DNA of 19,680 nt, from NCBI GenBank assembly GCA_910592005.1, contig CAJVPP010001486.1, forward strand, positions 1 to 19,680, in the 5' to 3' direction. Below, piece by piece: positions 8,690 to 19,471 of this stretch. A program made the position numbers and the translations under genes. The first letter of the stretch is position 1; each line of letters starts with the position of its first letter. The stretch is from Funneliformis mosseae (lineage: Eukaryota > Glomeromycota > Glomeromycetes > Glomerales > Glomeraceae). The notes under the pieces were generated by a model that made no database searches, was not told where the DNA came from, and saw nothing but the letters and a program-made list of their open reading frames with translations.

Positions 8690-9980
8690 ATCAAATAATA
8701 TTTCTGAAAATTTCGCCCTCATTCTATCTCGCAAATTTATTATTAAAATCTTCTATTTTAATTTTTCGGCACTATCACTATATAGTTAGTTGTTAGCTAC
8801 AGTATATTAAAATTAATTACAACCATTCTTAATTATTTTTAAATATTTTAAAATAATTTATTTAAAAATTAATATTTTTATAATAAATTTTATGATATTT
8901 TCTAAGTAAAAATTCAAAAAAATGTAATTAATTAGTGATATTTTAAAGATAAATATATGATAAATTATTATGAAAAAAAGTTAAATTTTAAACTTATATA
9001 CAGTATCTTACTATCTATTGATCTCAGAAATATAAAAATATTACTATTTAATAGATCTTAATGTAGTAAATCCAATAAACTAAATTTTATATTTTTGTAA
9101 TTATTTTTTTAAAGATGCAATAATGCTCATATTTATTATAAAAATTCAAATCCAGTAGGTTAATATATAGAAATCCCAAAAATCAGGTATAAAAGTAGAT
9201 AAAAATAAATTAAATTACCTAAAATGTCCTTGCAAGTTAAAAGCTTACTAGCCCCAAACCAATCGGTCATCCTGCTATACTTAGAAGACAATTACTAATA
9301 AAGTCCTCCTCAATACATAATAATTAGATTATTACTATGCTTCTCTCTTTTCCTTAATAATAATTCCTATCCTAAATTTAAATTCAATACAAAAACAAAT
9401 AACTCGAATTATTGTTAAACCAAAAAAGAAGCTAATAAAAAATCTGACTTTAACAAGTTTCTAGTTAAGTTGTCTGATTAATTTCTAATTATAGTAATCT
9501 TCTGATATTAGAATGTCTATATCTAAGGCTAAAAATAGTATTGTAAATTCTGGCAAAATCCAGAATTTTTGAAAAAAATCTGATAAAAAATTTTCTGTTT
9601 TGAATTTTTTTTGGCAAATTTTACAAGTAACAGATCTCTATTTGAAAAATTTTCTTATGTACCAGCATATTATAATAATATATAATATAATTAATCTTCA
9701 TATAATAATCTATTTTTTCAAAATTTTTTTTTTAAAACTCATGCAAAATACCAAAATCTATTATTATAGTTATTATTATTTGCAGTGATAATTTTTACAA
9801 GAATAATGTCTATTTAACAATATTTTACAAAAATTTCCCATATTAATATAGAAATTAATGATATATCTGAATTTAATATTAATATATCTAAGTTTAGAAC
9901 AAGAAATTAATATTGAACTACCTAAACTACCAAATAATAATCATAAGTGTATAATAAAAAAAATATAAAATATCTAAAAA
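8690..9980. other. AT-rich transposon-graveyard DNA, no gene
   Basis: Highly AT-rich with no sustained open frame apart from a 62-codon low-complexity frame that I reject. A somewhat less AT-rich patch (about 9220-9360) may be an old repeat, but no protein motif was recognised. ATTCTGG...CCAGAAT (about 9547-9566) forms a small hairpin just upstream of the hAT remnant. From 9407 onward I found no CpG by eye. Confidence 0.5.
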
Positions 9981-9984
9981 AAAG

Positions 9985-12120
9985 CCAAATTTTGGATCTA
10001 AAAAGACTGGTGTTTTTTAAAAAAAGTGGTTGAATATATATTCATGACTAATTTATGACATATCAAAAAATTTAATGTTTTATTTATTATACAAATTCTA
10101 CAATAAGCAAAATAAATTTGAAAAAGAAGTATTTAAAATAATAAAATGATTTATTTATATAAATATGCTAATTATTAAATTTAATTAAAATTATCATTAT
10201 TAAGTTCAAAAAACTTTAAATTTTCTGTGCTAAGAGAATATACTTCAACAAAAGATCATACTTATGCAATAAATCATGAAATTGTAAAGGTAAAACTTAT
10301 AAAAGTTATAAATAATACTATAGATAAAACTTAACATCATATTGATACTTTAATAAAAATAGTTTTTGATTAGCAGAAAATGATATTCTGTTAAACAAAT
10401 TACTTAAAGTTATACAACTTTATAGATCTCTTAAATGTTATTGAGTTCTAATTTAATCACATATAAAAACTATTTCTTTAGATATCAGATTCTATCAGCT
10501 ATTTTAAATTCAATAGAAAAAACTATTTAGAAGAAATTAGATGAAGCTATTATATTTGATATAATGATTGATGAAAGTACTAATATTTCATATAAATCAC
10601 ACTTTATTATATATGTTAAATATTACTTATATGAAAATATTAGAATTCATTTTTTAAAATTATCTCATTTAAGAATAAAGATTCAAATCTATTTTTGAAT
10701 TAATTAGATAAAAAAGATGTATTTTTTTTATAATCTATTGTTTAATTTAAATTAATTTTTAAAATTAATTTAAAATATTTTTTAGGATTAACAAATAAAC
10801 TAATGTCATTTGCTTCAGATAAGGCAAGCATTATATTAGGAAAATTAATAAGAGTAACATCAAGAATCAGAGAAATTTAGTAGAAAAAAAATACTATTTT
10901 ATAAATATATTGAATATATTATAAGATTGATATACAATTTTTTTTTTTAACTTCAGCAAAAAAATAGATACTTTATACAAATATTAAGAAATATTAAATC
11001 ATCCAATCTTAAAGATTAAATAAATTATAAAATTAGATGACTCTTTTAGTATAAAATAGTAAAAATTTATATTTTTCAATCAAACCTTTAATAGATATAT
11101 TATTGAAATTAATAACTACAATAATTAATCATATTTAAAAGTAGAATTTTATTTTTTTATGTACAAAAATTTGTGATTGAAAATTTTTTGCTTTTCTTTA
11201 TTTCTTATGGGATATTCTTAAGTATCTTTTAATTTTAAGAAAGATTTTTTAATAAAAAAAATATTAATCTCTAATATAGATCTAGTAATAAAACAATTTT
11301 TAATAAAATTCAATAAGAATTTTTAGATCTTAATGATAAAGAAAAAATATTATTAAGAGAAAATTTAAATAAATTCTTACTAAATGTATCATTTGAAGGT
11401 GATTGTAATATTAGTATATATCAATTATTATGAAAAAAAAATTATAAAATAGAATAATTATTGATATTCAATCTTTGTATCAGCTGTATTTAAGAAATTC
11501 ATAAAAGATTTTCTGATAGACCAATATTTAATTTAATAAAAATATTTGATCATATGAATTGGTCAAATAGTAAAAAAAAATTAACAAAATAGAATTGAAT
11601 ATTTTAGTAGAATTTTATGAAAAAAAACAAATTATTAATATTAGTAATATCAGTGAAGAATAGTTTGAATATAAAACAATAATATGAGGTCTTTGCAATA
11701 GAAAGGGAGGAAACTCCAAAAAAATTAAAATTTTAGTTTATAAGCCAAAAATGTTCTAAATACTATAATTTGTTCAGATTTATTATTAACTCATTTTTTA
11801 TTTTTTTTTGAGTTTCCTCTCTTTCTATTGCAAAGACCTCATATATGCTAATTTTAAAAATATAAAAATCAAATTGTTAATTCTAAGATTATTGAATTTT
11901 ATTATAATACATTTTTTAATATTATTAAATTACTAGATATTATATATTCTATTTCATTTTCATCAATAGATTGTAGACATAGGTTTTTAAAGTAAAACTT
12001 GATAAAAATTGATTTATAAAACTCTTTAAATATTGAAACATTATATTTTTTAATAATAATTAGATTAGAGAAAAAGGATTTATTTAAATTTAATTTTATT
12101 AGAGCAATATAAATTTAAAA
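9985..12120 (+). pseudogene. hAT-family transposase remnant (zinc finger to dimerisation domain)
   Basis: Pieces of a hAT transposase appear in the right order on the plus strand. An N-terminal TTF/BED-like zinc-finger region reads WLNIYS, stop, LIYDISKNLMFYLLYKF (10027-10098), with Tyr where the family has Cys. FKFSVLREYTSTKDHTYAIN (10215-10274) follows. The catalytic-domain start FDIMIDESTNISYKSHFIIY (10555-10614) has the hallmark Asp-Glu-Ser-Thr. Next come LTNKLMSFASDKASIMLGKL (10788-10847) and DRPIFNLIKIFDHMNW (11515-11562). Last is the C-terminal dimerisation region SSIDCRHRFLK, stop, NLIKI (about 11960-12010), ending near FNFIRAI. Frames change repeatedly and stops are frequent. A 157-bp miniature element is inserted at 11685-11841. 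The similarity is to the host-like hAT group with an N-terminal zinc finger (ZMYM/ZNF862-type). Clear terminal repeats were not found. Confidence 0.75.
11685..11841. mobile_element. 157-bp TA-flanked miniature transposon (MITE)
   Basis: Terminal inverted repeats of about 40 bp start TGAGGTCTTTGCAATAGAAA on both ends; the first 21 bases are identical and there are about three differences beyond. TA dinucleotides at 11683-11684 and 11842-11843 are the probable target-site duplication, as in Tc1/mariner-type elements. There is no coding capacity. It lies inside the hAT transposase remnant, between the FEYKTI-like segment and the dimerisation domain, so it inserted after that element. Confidence 0.85.
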
Positions 12121-12819
12121 TGAAAAGTCAAAAGAAAAATTTAATTTTATAAATAATAAAATAAAAATTATATTAGTATTAAATAATAAATTTAGTTAGA
12201 TAATAAATTTTAATAGATCTCAAAAAAAACTGGTAAAAAATTTTTTTTTCAGATTCCTAGTCAGTAAATTTTGACTTCTATTTCTAACCCTATTCATATT
12301 ACTAAGTTCTGTTAGAGGTTCTTTGTACTCTCAAACTTCTATGCTAAGATGTCTATCAATTTAGATTACATTTACTGGCAGGTATTGCATTGAGCCTAAA
12401 TCAGACAGTTGTAAGAAGTCAGAAAATCTTGCTAATATTAGCAAACTCTATAATATTAGAGATCTAAAAAAAATGTGCTTATTTAGAAAGGTAATAAAAA
12501 AATTATCCCATATATTTAATTGATTCAAAGTTATTATCAATTTTAATCATTATTTGAGATATTCCTAATGTTACATTTATAGGCAAAAGAAAAAGAAAAA
12601 AAAAATAGAAAAAACAGATAAGAGAAATATTAAAAAAAATTATTTTAATAAAAAATACCACTATTTGGATTAATTAAAACTGTTTTTTAAAATAAGAAGG
12701 TTTAAGAAAATAAAGAGAAAAAGAAGTTTATAAAGGGAGTTTTATATTTTATTCATAGATTAAGCTATAATTACCCTTGAACATATATATTTTTATGTAA
12801 AAATTCTTGGTTAAGTATA
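12121..12819. other. AT-rich relic DNA, no gene
   Basis: There is no coherent open frame. A less AT-rich patch (about 12260-12440) may be the 3' noncoding part of the hAT element or another relic. It contains a perfect 16-bp palindrome TTGCTAATATTAGCAA at 12429-12444. No CpG seen. Confidence 0.45.
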
Positions 12820-12968
12820 AAAATGACACTACAATTAGTTGCAACTGGTGATAAATAAGCATCATATAATTATAACTAATTGTAACATTAATAAAAATTG
12901 AGTTGTAATTAGTTGTAACTGATGACAAATAAGTATTATATAGTTGCAACTAGTTGTAGTATCATCTT
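12820..12968. mobile_element. Small palindromic MITE-like element, TA-flanked
   Basis: Imperfect terminal inverted repeats: TGACACTACAATTAGTTGCA at 12824-12843 pairs with the sequence ending at 12964 (complement TGATACTACAACTAGTTGCA), two mismatches in 23. TA at 12818-12819 and 12969-12970 may be the duplicated target. Inside, two related units of about 55 bp (AATTAGTTGYAACTGRTGAY...) are arranged as direct repeats about 70 bp apart. Non-coding. Confidence 0.65.
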
Positions 12969-12970
12969 TA

Positions 12971-13610
12971 GTCAAATGATCACTAGAAAGAGGTATATTT
13001 TCTTGTAATTATATTTTTATAATTATTAAATAATAAAAATTAAAAAATTAAAAAATTAATATATATTGATAATTATGAATTTTAAAAATATAAAATTTAT
13101 TAAATTTTTAAATTGAAAATATTATTATGCTAAAAAAAATATTTGAAACTTAATATTATAATAAAAATTATAAATAATATTAATTTGATTAGATAGGATA
13201 AAATTTATAATAAATATACTATTTCTTTTAAAGAATCATTTTCAAAATAAATATTCTTTAAAATTATTTAGTATTTATGAAATATTAAGACATTTAGAGA
13301 AATATGAATTGTTTCAAATAAAACATAATATTTAATATTTTAATATTTGATTCTAATTCTTTTACATCTTCTTGTATTTAAAACCTATTTTAAAAACTTT
13401 ATTTTTCATTAATAAATTATATTCAATTATACCTAAATTTATAAAAAATATATAATAAAAATTTAAGCTTAGTAAAATAATATTTTATATTATATAATTT
13501 TCTACTTTTACTATTACAGCTCTTATAATACTTATTATTATCATAATTATTGATAAATTTACTATTAATATTTATTAATATTATCTTTATTAATAATTTT
13601 TAATTAAAAT
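12971..13610. other. Extremely AT-rich DNA, no gene
   Basis: Nearly pure A/T with scattered G/C, no CpG, no open frame of note and no recognisable motif. Probably very old repeat sequence. Confidence 0.5.
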
Positions 13611-13621
13611 TTAATTCATTT

Positions 13622-14175
13622 TAAAGCTCTGAATAGTTCAGATTAATCTGAAGATTTTTCAGATTAGTTCAGTTCAGATCATAAAAATCGATCTGAAAAT
13701 TTCAGTTCAATTCAGATTTTTTTTGGATTATAATTCTAATCTGAACTGAAAAAAATTTGAACTGAATTGATAATTTCAGATTAATCTAAAAGTTCAGTTC
13801 AATTATATGCAAAACTCTTGAAAGATCACAAAATTTGCAAATTTTCTAGAGGATCGTAAAATTATCACGAAACTCTTGAAGAGTCACAAAAAATTGCGAT
13901 TTCTTTTTGAATTTCGCGAACTTTAAAGAGAAATTTGCAATTTTTTGCGATTCTCCTAGAGTTTCACATATAAATTGTGTATTTCTTATATAATTAAACC
14001 ATAATTTTAGATTAATCTGAAAATTTCAGTTCAATTCAGATTTTACCGGTCTGCATTTCAGTTCGGATTTAGATTGGCATTTTTAAGATTAATAATCTAA
14101 ACTGAACTGAACTGAAATTTTCAATTTGAATACGGATTGGCATCTAATTCAGACTGAATTGAACCGTTCGGAATT
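13622..14175. mobile_element. Non-autonomous repeat element with 11-bp flanking duplication
   Basis: The block is flanked by perfect direct repeats TTAATTCATTT (13611-13621 and 14176-14186), a plausible target-site duplication of 11 bp. Its two outer thirds consist of TTCAGTTC/GAACTGAA motifs in both orientations. They include a 30-bp exact direct repeat (13691-13720 = 14015-14044). The centre holds an imperfect inverted repeat (about 13867-13899 against 13938-13970) with TTGCGA and CTCTTGAAGAGTCAC words. It contains about a dozen CpGs whereas the several kilobases on both sides have none seen. Duplication length would suit a Mutator-like element. The terminal inverted repeats are only loosely matched, so class is uncertain. 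No coding capacity. Confidence 0.6.
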
Positions 14176-14539
14176 TTAATTCATTTACATTATTTAAAAT
14201 TTTACAAATCTTAAAACTAAATAATAATTTAATTATAAATTAATTATTTTTCAAAAATATTTAATTCATAAATTTATATTTAATATTATATAATAAAATT
14301 TTATAATAGTTTTATAAATATAAATAATTGCTATTTAAATATACTATTAATTATAAAATTTTCTTTTAATAGTTAATTAATTAAAATATTAAGTAATTAA
14401 TAAATATTAATTAAATCATTTAAAATTATTATTAAATTAATTATATTATTATAAATTTTTTTATTAATCTTTTAAATAATTTTTAAAAAACTAATATTAT
14501 TATATATTATAATAAAAGAATACTAATTAAAAAATTCAG

Positions 14540-14591
14540 CTAATATAATGTAATATATATGATTAGAAACTATATTATTATATTACATTAG
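14540..14591. repeat. Inverted repeat hairpin
   Basis: TAATGTAATATA on the left (about 14546-14557) is matched by TATATTACATTA on the right (about 14579-14590), with a spacer of roughly 20 bp. Possibly a short miniature-element relic; in DNA this AT-rich it carries limited weight. Confidence 0.4.
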
Positions 14592-16652
14592 ATGATAAAG
14601 ATAATGAAAACTAAGAAAACAAATTAAACAAAGATTATGTAAGAAACTTAAAAGATAACAGAATTTTCTTTTATATTATTAATCAATTTATATTATTAAT
14701 CAACTATTATTTTAATTATTTGTATTGACAAATTTAATATAAATAAAATAATCTTAAGACTTAATTAATAATAAACAAGTTCAGATAATTATAAGTAAAA
14801 TAATTTTGAATTTAATGATTTTTTAATAAATTAATTAATAAATTAATAAAATTTATTTAATAAATTTTAAGTTTTACTTAAAATCTTTTGAGATATTTTT
14901 TAATATTATCATAATATTATTTTATATTTCTTTAATAATAATATAGTTAAATTTTACTTTTTTTATTTAATAATTTAATATAGTTTTTTTAAAAAAAAAG
15001 GTTTTTATTCAAAGTTAATAAAATTTTATTTTAATTTATTTTATTTAAATTTATTTTAATATAATATTTAATTATATTAAAATTAATACCTTTTATTTTA
15101 ATTATAATAGCTTATATTTTTTGTTTATAAAATAAAAAATTTTTTTTATATTTAATAATTTTTAACCTTAAATTTCTCTTTTTTTTTAATATTTATAATA
15201 TTATTAATAATAAGTAATACTATATATAAAACAGTTTAATAATTCTTATTTTAATAATTATAAATCCTAATTTAATAATATTAAAAAATTTAATTTTAAT
15301 TTTGACTAGTAATAATTTAATAAATTATTATCTACAGCTATAGTAAATATTGGTAACTGCATTAAATAGATTTAATTTAATTTAATTTTTTTTTTATTTA
15401 AATTTTTTTATAATTATTCTGTAATATCCTATAATATAATTATAATATAATTAAAAATATAAAAGATTATCAATTTGATTCTAGTTTTGGAAGTTGAAAT
15501 AAATTAAAGTAAGTTAAATTAATCAAATGATTTTGAATAAATGTTTCTATATAGCATTATAACTAAACTAATCAAATTTTTATAAAAAAAAATAATTAAA
15601 CTTAATTTAAAAATATATTTAATATATAAAGTAAATTTAAATTTTTTCTTTTTTACTATAAATTATTCAAATAAAATAAGTAAATTATTTTAAGTTTAAA
15701 TTAAATATTAAACTAATTTGATTTTTAATTTAAAATTAAATTAAATTAGATTAAATATTAAATTAAATTAAATAATAAAATTTAAATATAAAAAAAAGTA
15801 AAAAAATAAAATATTAATCATAAAAAATAAAATTATTATTAAAAAAAATATATCTAAAGTTTAAAAAATAATTTTTACTAAGAAAATATATTAAATATAA
15901 TTTTTAATTTATTTTTATGATATATATTTTTTATAATAATTAACTATTTTATTTTTATTTATAATATATTTAATATAATAAAATACATATAATAAATAAA
16001 AATAATTATTTATAAAAGAAAGTTATTTTCTAATGCTTATTTTATAAAATATATTATTAAATAAAAATTAATAAATATATATTTTGAAAGTTTTACTAAA
16101 AAAAAAAAAATATTATAAAATATGTATTTTAAGTTTAAGTGAAAGATATAATATTACATAAATTTACTTATAACTTATATTAATTTACATAAATTTAAGT
16201 ATAAATTTATGATTTTTGCTAAAAGTTATACTAATTTATATTATTTATACAATATTATATAAAACTTTAAAACTTTTTTAATTTTTTATTAAAAAAAATA
16301 ATAAAAATATATATCTAATATTTAAAATAAAAATATAATAAAAAATATATCTAAATATTAAAGATAATTTTTTCAATTATATTAAGCTTTAAAAGTAATT
16401 TTTATTAAAAAAATATATAATTTTAAAAAGCAATTTTTATTAATTTATTTAAATCAAATATTTAAAAGCTTGATTAATTTAATTAATTAAATTAAAGATT
16501 AATTATACTTGACTTGAAAAGATTTAATTTTAAATTAATATTTAAATTTTAAATCAAATTATAAAATCCTAATAAATGTAAATTATAATAATTAATAGCA
16601 AATTTAAAAATGATTATCTAAAAGTTTTAATATATTTTTTTTAAAACTTATA

Positions 16653-16721
16653 TGAGGTGTGAGAAAGAAAATTAAAAATCATTTTTAAAAATTATTTCTT
16701 AATTTTCTCCTTCTCATCTCA
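16653..16721. mobile_element. 69-bp TA-flanked hairpin, possible micro-MITE
   Basis: Left end TGAGGTGTGAGAAAGAAAAT and right end (complement TGAGATGAGAAGGAGAAAAT) form near-complementary arms separated by about 25 bp. TA precedes (16651-16652) and follows (16722-16723). It shares the TGAG terminus and TA target with the larger miniature element at 11685-11841. Confidence 0.5.
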
Positions 16722-17040
16722 TATACACCTTCATATAAATTAAATTGCTAAAAAAATAAGACTTAAAATATTATTATATAAATAATTATAAAGCTCAAGT
16801 TTTTATTTAATTTAGATTTTATTTTAAAAAAAAACCATTTTTTTTTAACTTATACTCTAACTTTTCTTTTAATTAAATTAAAGCTATGAAATATGCAATA
16901 TCTTAAAATAGAAATTTAAATGTATCTGTGAAACCAAATCATATGGTAAATCTCAATTTTGTTTTAAATTTGAAATTTGTGTTACAATATTACTTGTAAT
17001 GCAATCTTTCAATTTCAATTAGTCTACATATGATATTACG

Positions 17041-17880
17041 TGTAAAGAAGCTTTTGACTGTTTACTTCAAAAATATAATAGTTTTATTTATAATTATACT
17101 CGAAAGTATTTGGAGAGTAATTGTGATATTTTTATATTTTGCATCAAACGTAAACATGAAGCTATATTATTCTACCCTTTAAATTCTATTCAATACTAAT
17201 ATTCACATTGGATTTAGCTATCATCATTGATTATTATTCATTGATAAAAGATAAATATGCAAAAAAGGTGAAATTGTTCTTTATTTAATTACAAATATGT
17301 ACATAAAATGTGTGGCATGCGTGCAGGCGTGCGCAATTATGCAGAAGATACGTAACGTTTATGCATGTGTCGCAAATTTCAATCCGAATTACAGCATTGC
17401 TTTTTTTCTCCATAAAATCTTTCAAACAATTACACTATTTTTACGACTGTTCCATATAGAAATTCGAAATGGGCCCAGGCTTTTGAGTAAGCCATCTATC
17501 AAGTTATACTTGTTTGTAAATGAAAATTTTCTTTATTCTATATTTTTATTTAATTGATTTTTTTGGAAGATTGAAAAAAGAAACTTCTGCTTCAGCAAAA
17601 AAGATTTATCGGACGCGGCTATATTAAAGTTACACGGAGTCATAAGGTTTAGATTTAGCTTTTTGCAAGACAAGTTTAACATAACAAGGGCTTTTTTATT
17701 ATGAGTCTCTAAATTTTTTTTTTTTTTTGCTTGCCAGCAAAATATTCGTTAGTAAATATAATTAAAGGAAGTTTTTGTTTTTTCAAAGCTTTTATATTTG
17801 TTCCTTCTTGAATCTGCGAAAGGTATTTTCTTTGAAGTTTAAATTTTTATATTAGTGGTCTTAGGATATCTGAACGATTC
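17041..17880. other. Intergenic DNA of normal composition, no convincing gene
   Basis: CpGs and mixed sequence return here. An 86-codon plus-strand frame (17297-17557) starts in an alternating purine-pyrimidine stretch with GTGTGGCATGCGTGCAGGCG. It looks compositionally accidental (Cys-rich start, Phe/Leu-rich end) and no homologous motif is recognised. A long T-run lies near 17713-17727. Confidence 0.4.
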
Positions 17881-17885
17881 ACATG

Positions 17886-17947
17886 ATTGGCTCACACTGA
17901 TTGGCCGAAAAAAATTTATTAAACCACATGATCGCATGCATTCCAAT
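17886..17947. promoter_or_regulatory. CCAAT-box cluster, putative promoter
   Basis: Two ATTGG boxes (CCAAT on the minus strand) at 17886-17890 and 17900-17904 lie 14 bp apart. A plus-strand CCAAT lies at 17943-17947, and TGATCGCATGCA falls between. CCAAT boxes bind the fungal HAP/NF-Y complex. An A-run and open segments follow downstream, so transcription rightward is plausible; direction is not proven. Confidence 0.4.
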
Positions 17948-18215
17948 AAAATACTTTTGTTGGTCCTTTAAAAAAAAAATCATGCGTTTTTAACGAATTT
18001 ATATTAATATTTTAAATAAACTTCAATACTACAAGGTGATAATTTATAGATTCGATTGAAAATAAAATTCAAATTCAACAACAACTAGTTCTAATCATTG
18101 ACAAAAGTCCATCCATCAGGTGATCGTAATCGTCGATTTGTTCATATTTATCCGATAGTTGACGAAGAGGGTGGAAAATTAATTATCTGCCGATTATAAG
18201 ATCAAAATTGATAGT

Positions 18216-18444
18216 ATGACAGATAAACAAGATTCAGCACCTACAACTTCTATTGGATCTATAGATCCTAATAAATTAGCACCGCTATTTGCGTTATGTA
18301 ATCGATTAGAGAGGGTTTATATTATCTGTTGAAATATTTACATGGAACGAGGTCTTTATTTCCTATATCCGTATCAATAATGATACCGCTACAATAAGAA
18401 ATCAGAAATTTATTATTAAGGCAGGAAGTTATATTGCGGCATGA
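18216..18444 (+). CDS. Candidate short or first exon(s) of unannotated gene
   Basis: An ATG at 18216 opens a 38-codon frame (MTDKQDSAPTTSIGSIDPNK, then LAPLFALCNRLERVYIIC, stop at 18330-18332). From 18310 a second frame, offset by one base, continues for 44 codons (VEIFTWNEVFISYIRINNDT, then ATIRNQKFIIKAGSYIAA) to TGA at 18442-18444. Both pieces have more balanced composition than chance frames nearby. They could be one gene joined by a small intron or broken by a one-base shift, or unrelated. Just upstream, 18107-18202 also reads protein-like (KVHPSGDRNRRFVHIYPIV) but ends in a stop before the ATG. No family recognised. Confidence 0.3.
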
Positions 18445-18651
18445 TAGATATTATTTATTTATATTGAGAAAGGATGAGTTTTTATGATAGACTAGGGGTT
18501 TTTTAAAAAAAAAAAGATCAGGGAAAAACAAGGAAGTAAAAATCTCATGATAAAGGAATGCTCCGAACAACTTCCTTTTTTCTCTTTAATTGTAATCAAG
18601 CTTTATCGGAATTTCATGTAATGTACAATCGGAATCTATTCAAAAACAAAA

Positions 18652-18843
18652 ATGACACGTGAAACAAATCTAAGCGAGCATGACAAAATATTCTATAGTA
18701 CGATTTATTTTAACGAAATAAAAGACCAAAAATTCTACCTGGTATTTATTTTATATTTAATGATCATCGGTTCTAAGAAAACCCTTCCCAATCGGGAAGA
18801 CTATATGATATTGTTTTTCACAATCCCCATGCATATTGTGTAA
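18652..18843 (+). CDS. Short open frame, doubtful
   Basis: A 63-codon frame beginning MTRETNLSEHDKIFYSTIYF. The first half has mixed, protein-like composition; the second half (FYLVFILYLMII) is hydrophobic and could be translated intron, since a possible GTATTT donor lies near 18740. It is not recognised as any family. It is kept only because it falls among other candidate exons on the same strand. Confidence 0.2.
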   Translation: MTRETNLSEHDKIFYSTIYFNEIKDQKFYLVFILYLMIIGSKKTLPNREDYMILFFTIPMHIV

Positions 18844-18971
18844 CTGCGGATAAATTTTACTATCATTCTCACTAAGGCTTAACGTTAAAATGCAAGTGCA
18901 ATATAACAATGCGGCGCAGTAGTCACCGGTGCCTTTATATAGTTTTTTTTTTTAAAAAAAAAAAATTCAAG

Positions 18972-19226
18972 TCACAAGTATTGAAGAAATAGAAATTTAT
19001 TCGAAAAATTCGAAAGTTTCTTTTTGTAATTTCACCAAACATTTTGTATATCAAAGGAGGTTATTTCAAAGGTGAGATTGATATTTTAAAAGAAAATAAT
19101 AATTGTTTCTTTATTTTTTTGAATAGAAATTGCAACTTTCATAAAGCTAATGGTAAACTAGAAGGAACCGGAAACATCACCACTACTTTAATGCTTGAAC
19201 ATCAGAAGTTCGAATCTCAATCATAA
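18972..19226 (+). CDS. Candidate two-exon coding segment with 55-bp intron
   Basis: A plus-strand open segment begins after an AG at 18970-18971 and reads VTSIEEIEIYSKNSKVSFCN, then FTKHFVYQRRLFQ up to 19071. A GTGAG donor at 19072 and a TTTTTGAATAG acceptor ending at 19126 define a 55-bp T-rich putative intron. Removing it keeps a frame that continues NCNFHKANGKLEGTGNITTT and ends in TAA at 19224-19226. Intron size and borders are normal for fungi. No family recognised and no start codon is evident, so an upstream exon would be needed. An unspliced 60-codon alternative from a TTG at 19044 is less attractive. Confidence 0.3.
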
Positions 19227-19471
19227 ATTCCTTATTTCGCAGACCAAAAAAAAAGTGTAATTTATTAATATCAGTTAATATAAAAATTTATTTAACGCGA
19301 AAATAAAAAAAAATTATGTGTATTTATCGTTGTCATCTTCATTGATTAATTAATTCATCGCTGAATAACTTTCAAACCGCATAATATAATTCCAATTGTT
19401 TCAACTTCTTTGAACATACATCTGAAACAATACTTCTTTTTTAACGTTTGATTTATTTATCTTTCAAAGTA

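Larger units (their letters stand above)
14187..17038. other. 2.8-kb extremely AT-rich, CpG-free tract, no gene
   Basis: This stretch is dominated by TTAAT/TAAAT words and homopolymer A or T runs. I found no CpG by eye, no protein-like frame on either strand and no RNA gene. Small hairpins occur within it. It most likely represents transposon sequence decayed beyond recognition. Confidence 0.6.

Noticed and set aside
9600..9788. 62-codon open frame with Ile/Tyr/Phe-rich product
   Set aside because: Low-complexity translation of AT-rich DNA with no motif; starts on a TTG.
12240..12480. Right terminal repeat of the hAT element
   Set aside because: No convincing inverted match to the sequence left of the transposase remnant (9460-9985) and no 8-bp duplication found.
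12749..12949. 66-codon minus-strand open frame
   Set aside because: Lies over the palindromic miniature element; its repeated TYLSSV/YNYMML-like words come from the repeats.
17297..17557. 86-codon open frame starting MYIKCVACVQAC
   Set aside because: No recognisable domain, accidental-looking composition and no flanking gene signals; not supported as a gene.
18908..18940. GGCGCAGTAGTCACCGGTGCC as a pol III A box
   Set aside because: No B box within the usual distance; a T-run follows almost at once.
19150..19227. Possible tRNA or SINE, because AGTTCGAATCTC resembles a B box
   Set aside because: No A box, D arm or anticodon stem at the right distance, and no paired acceptor stem.
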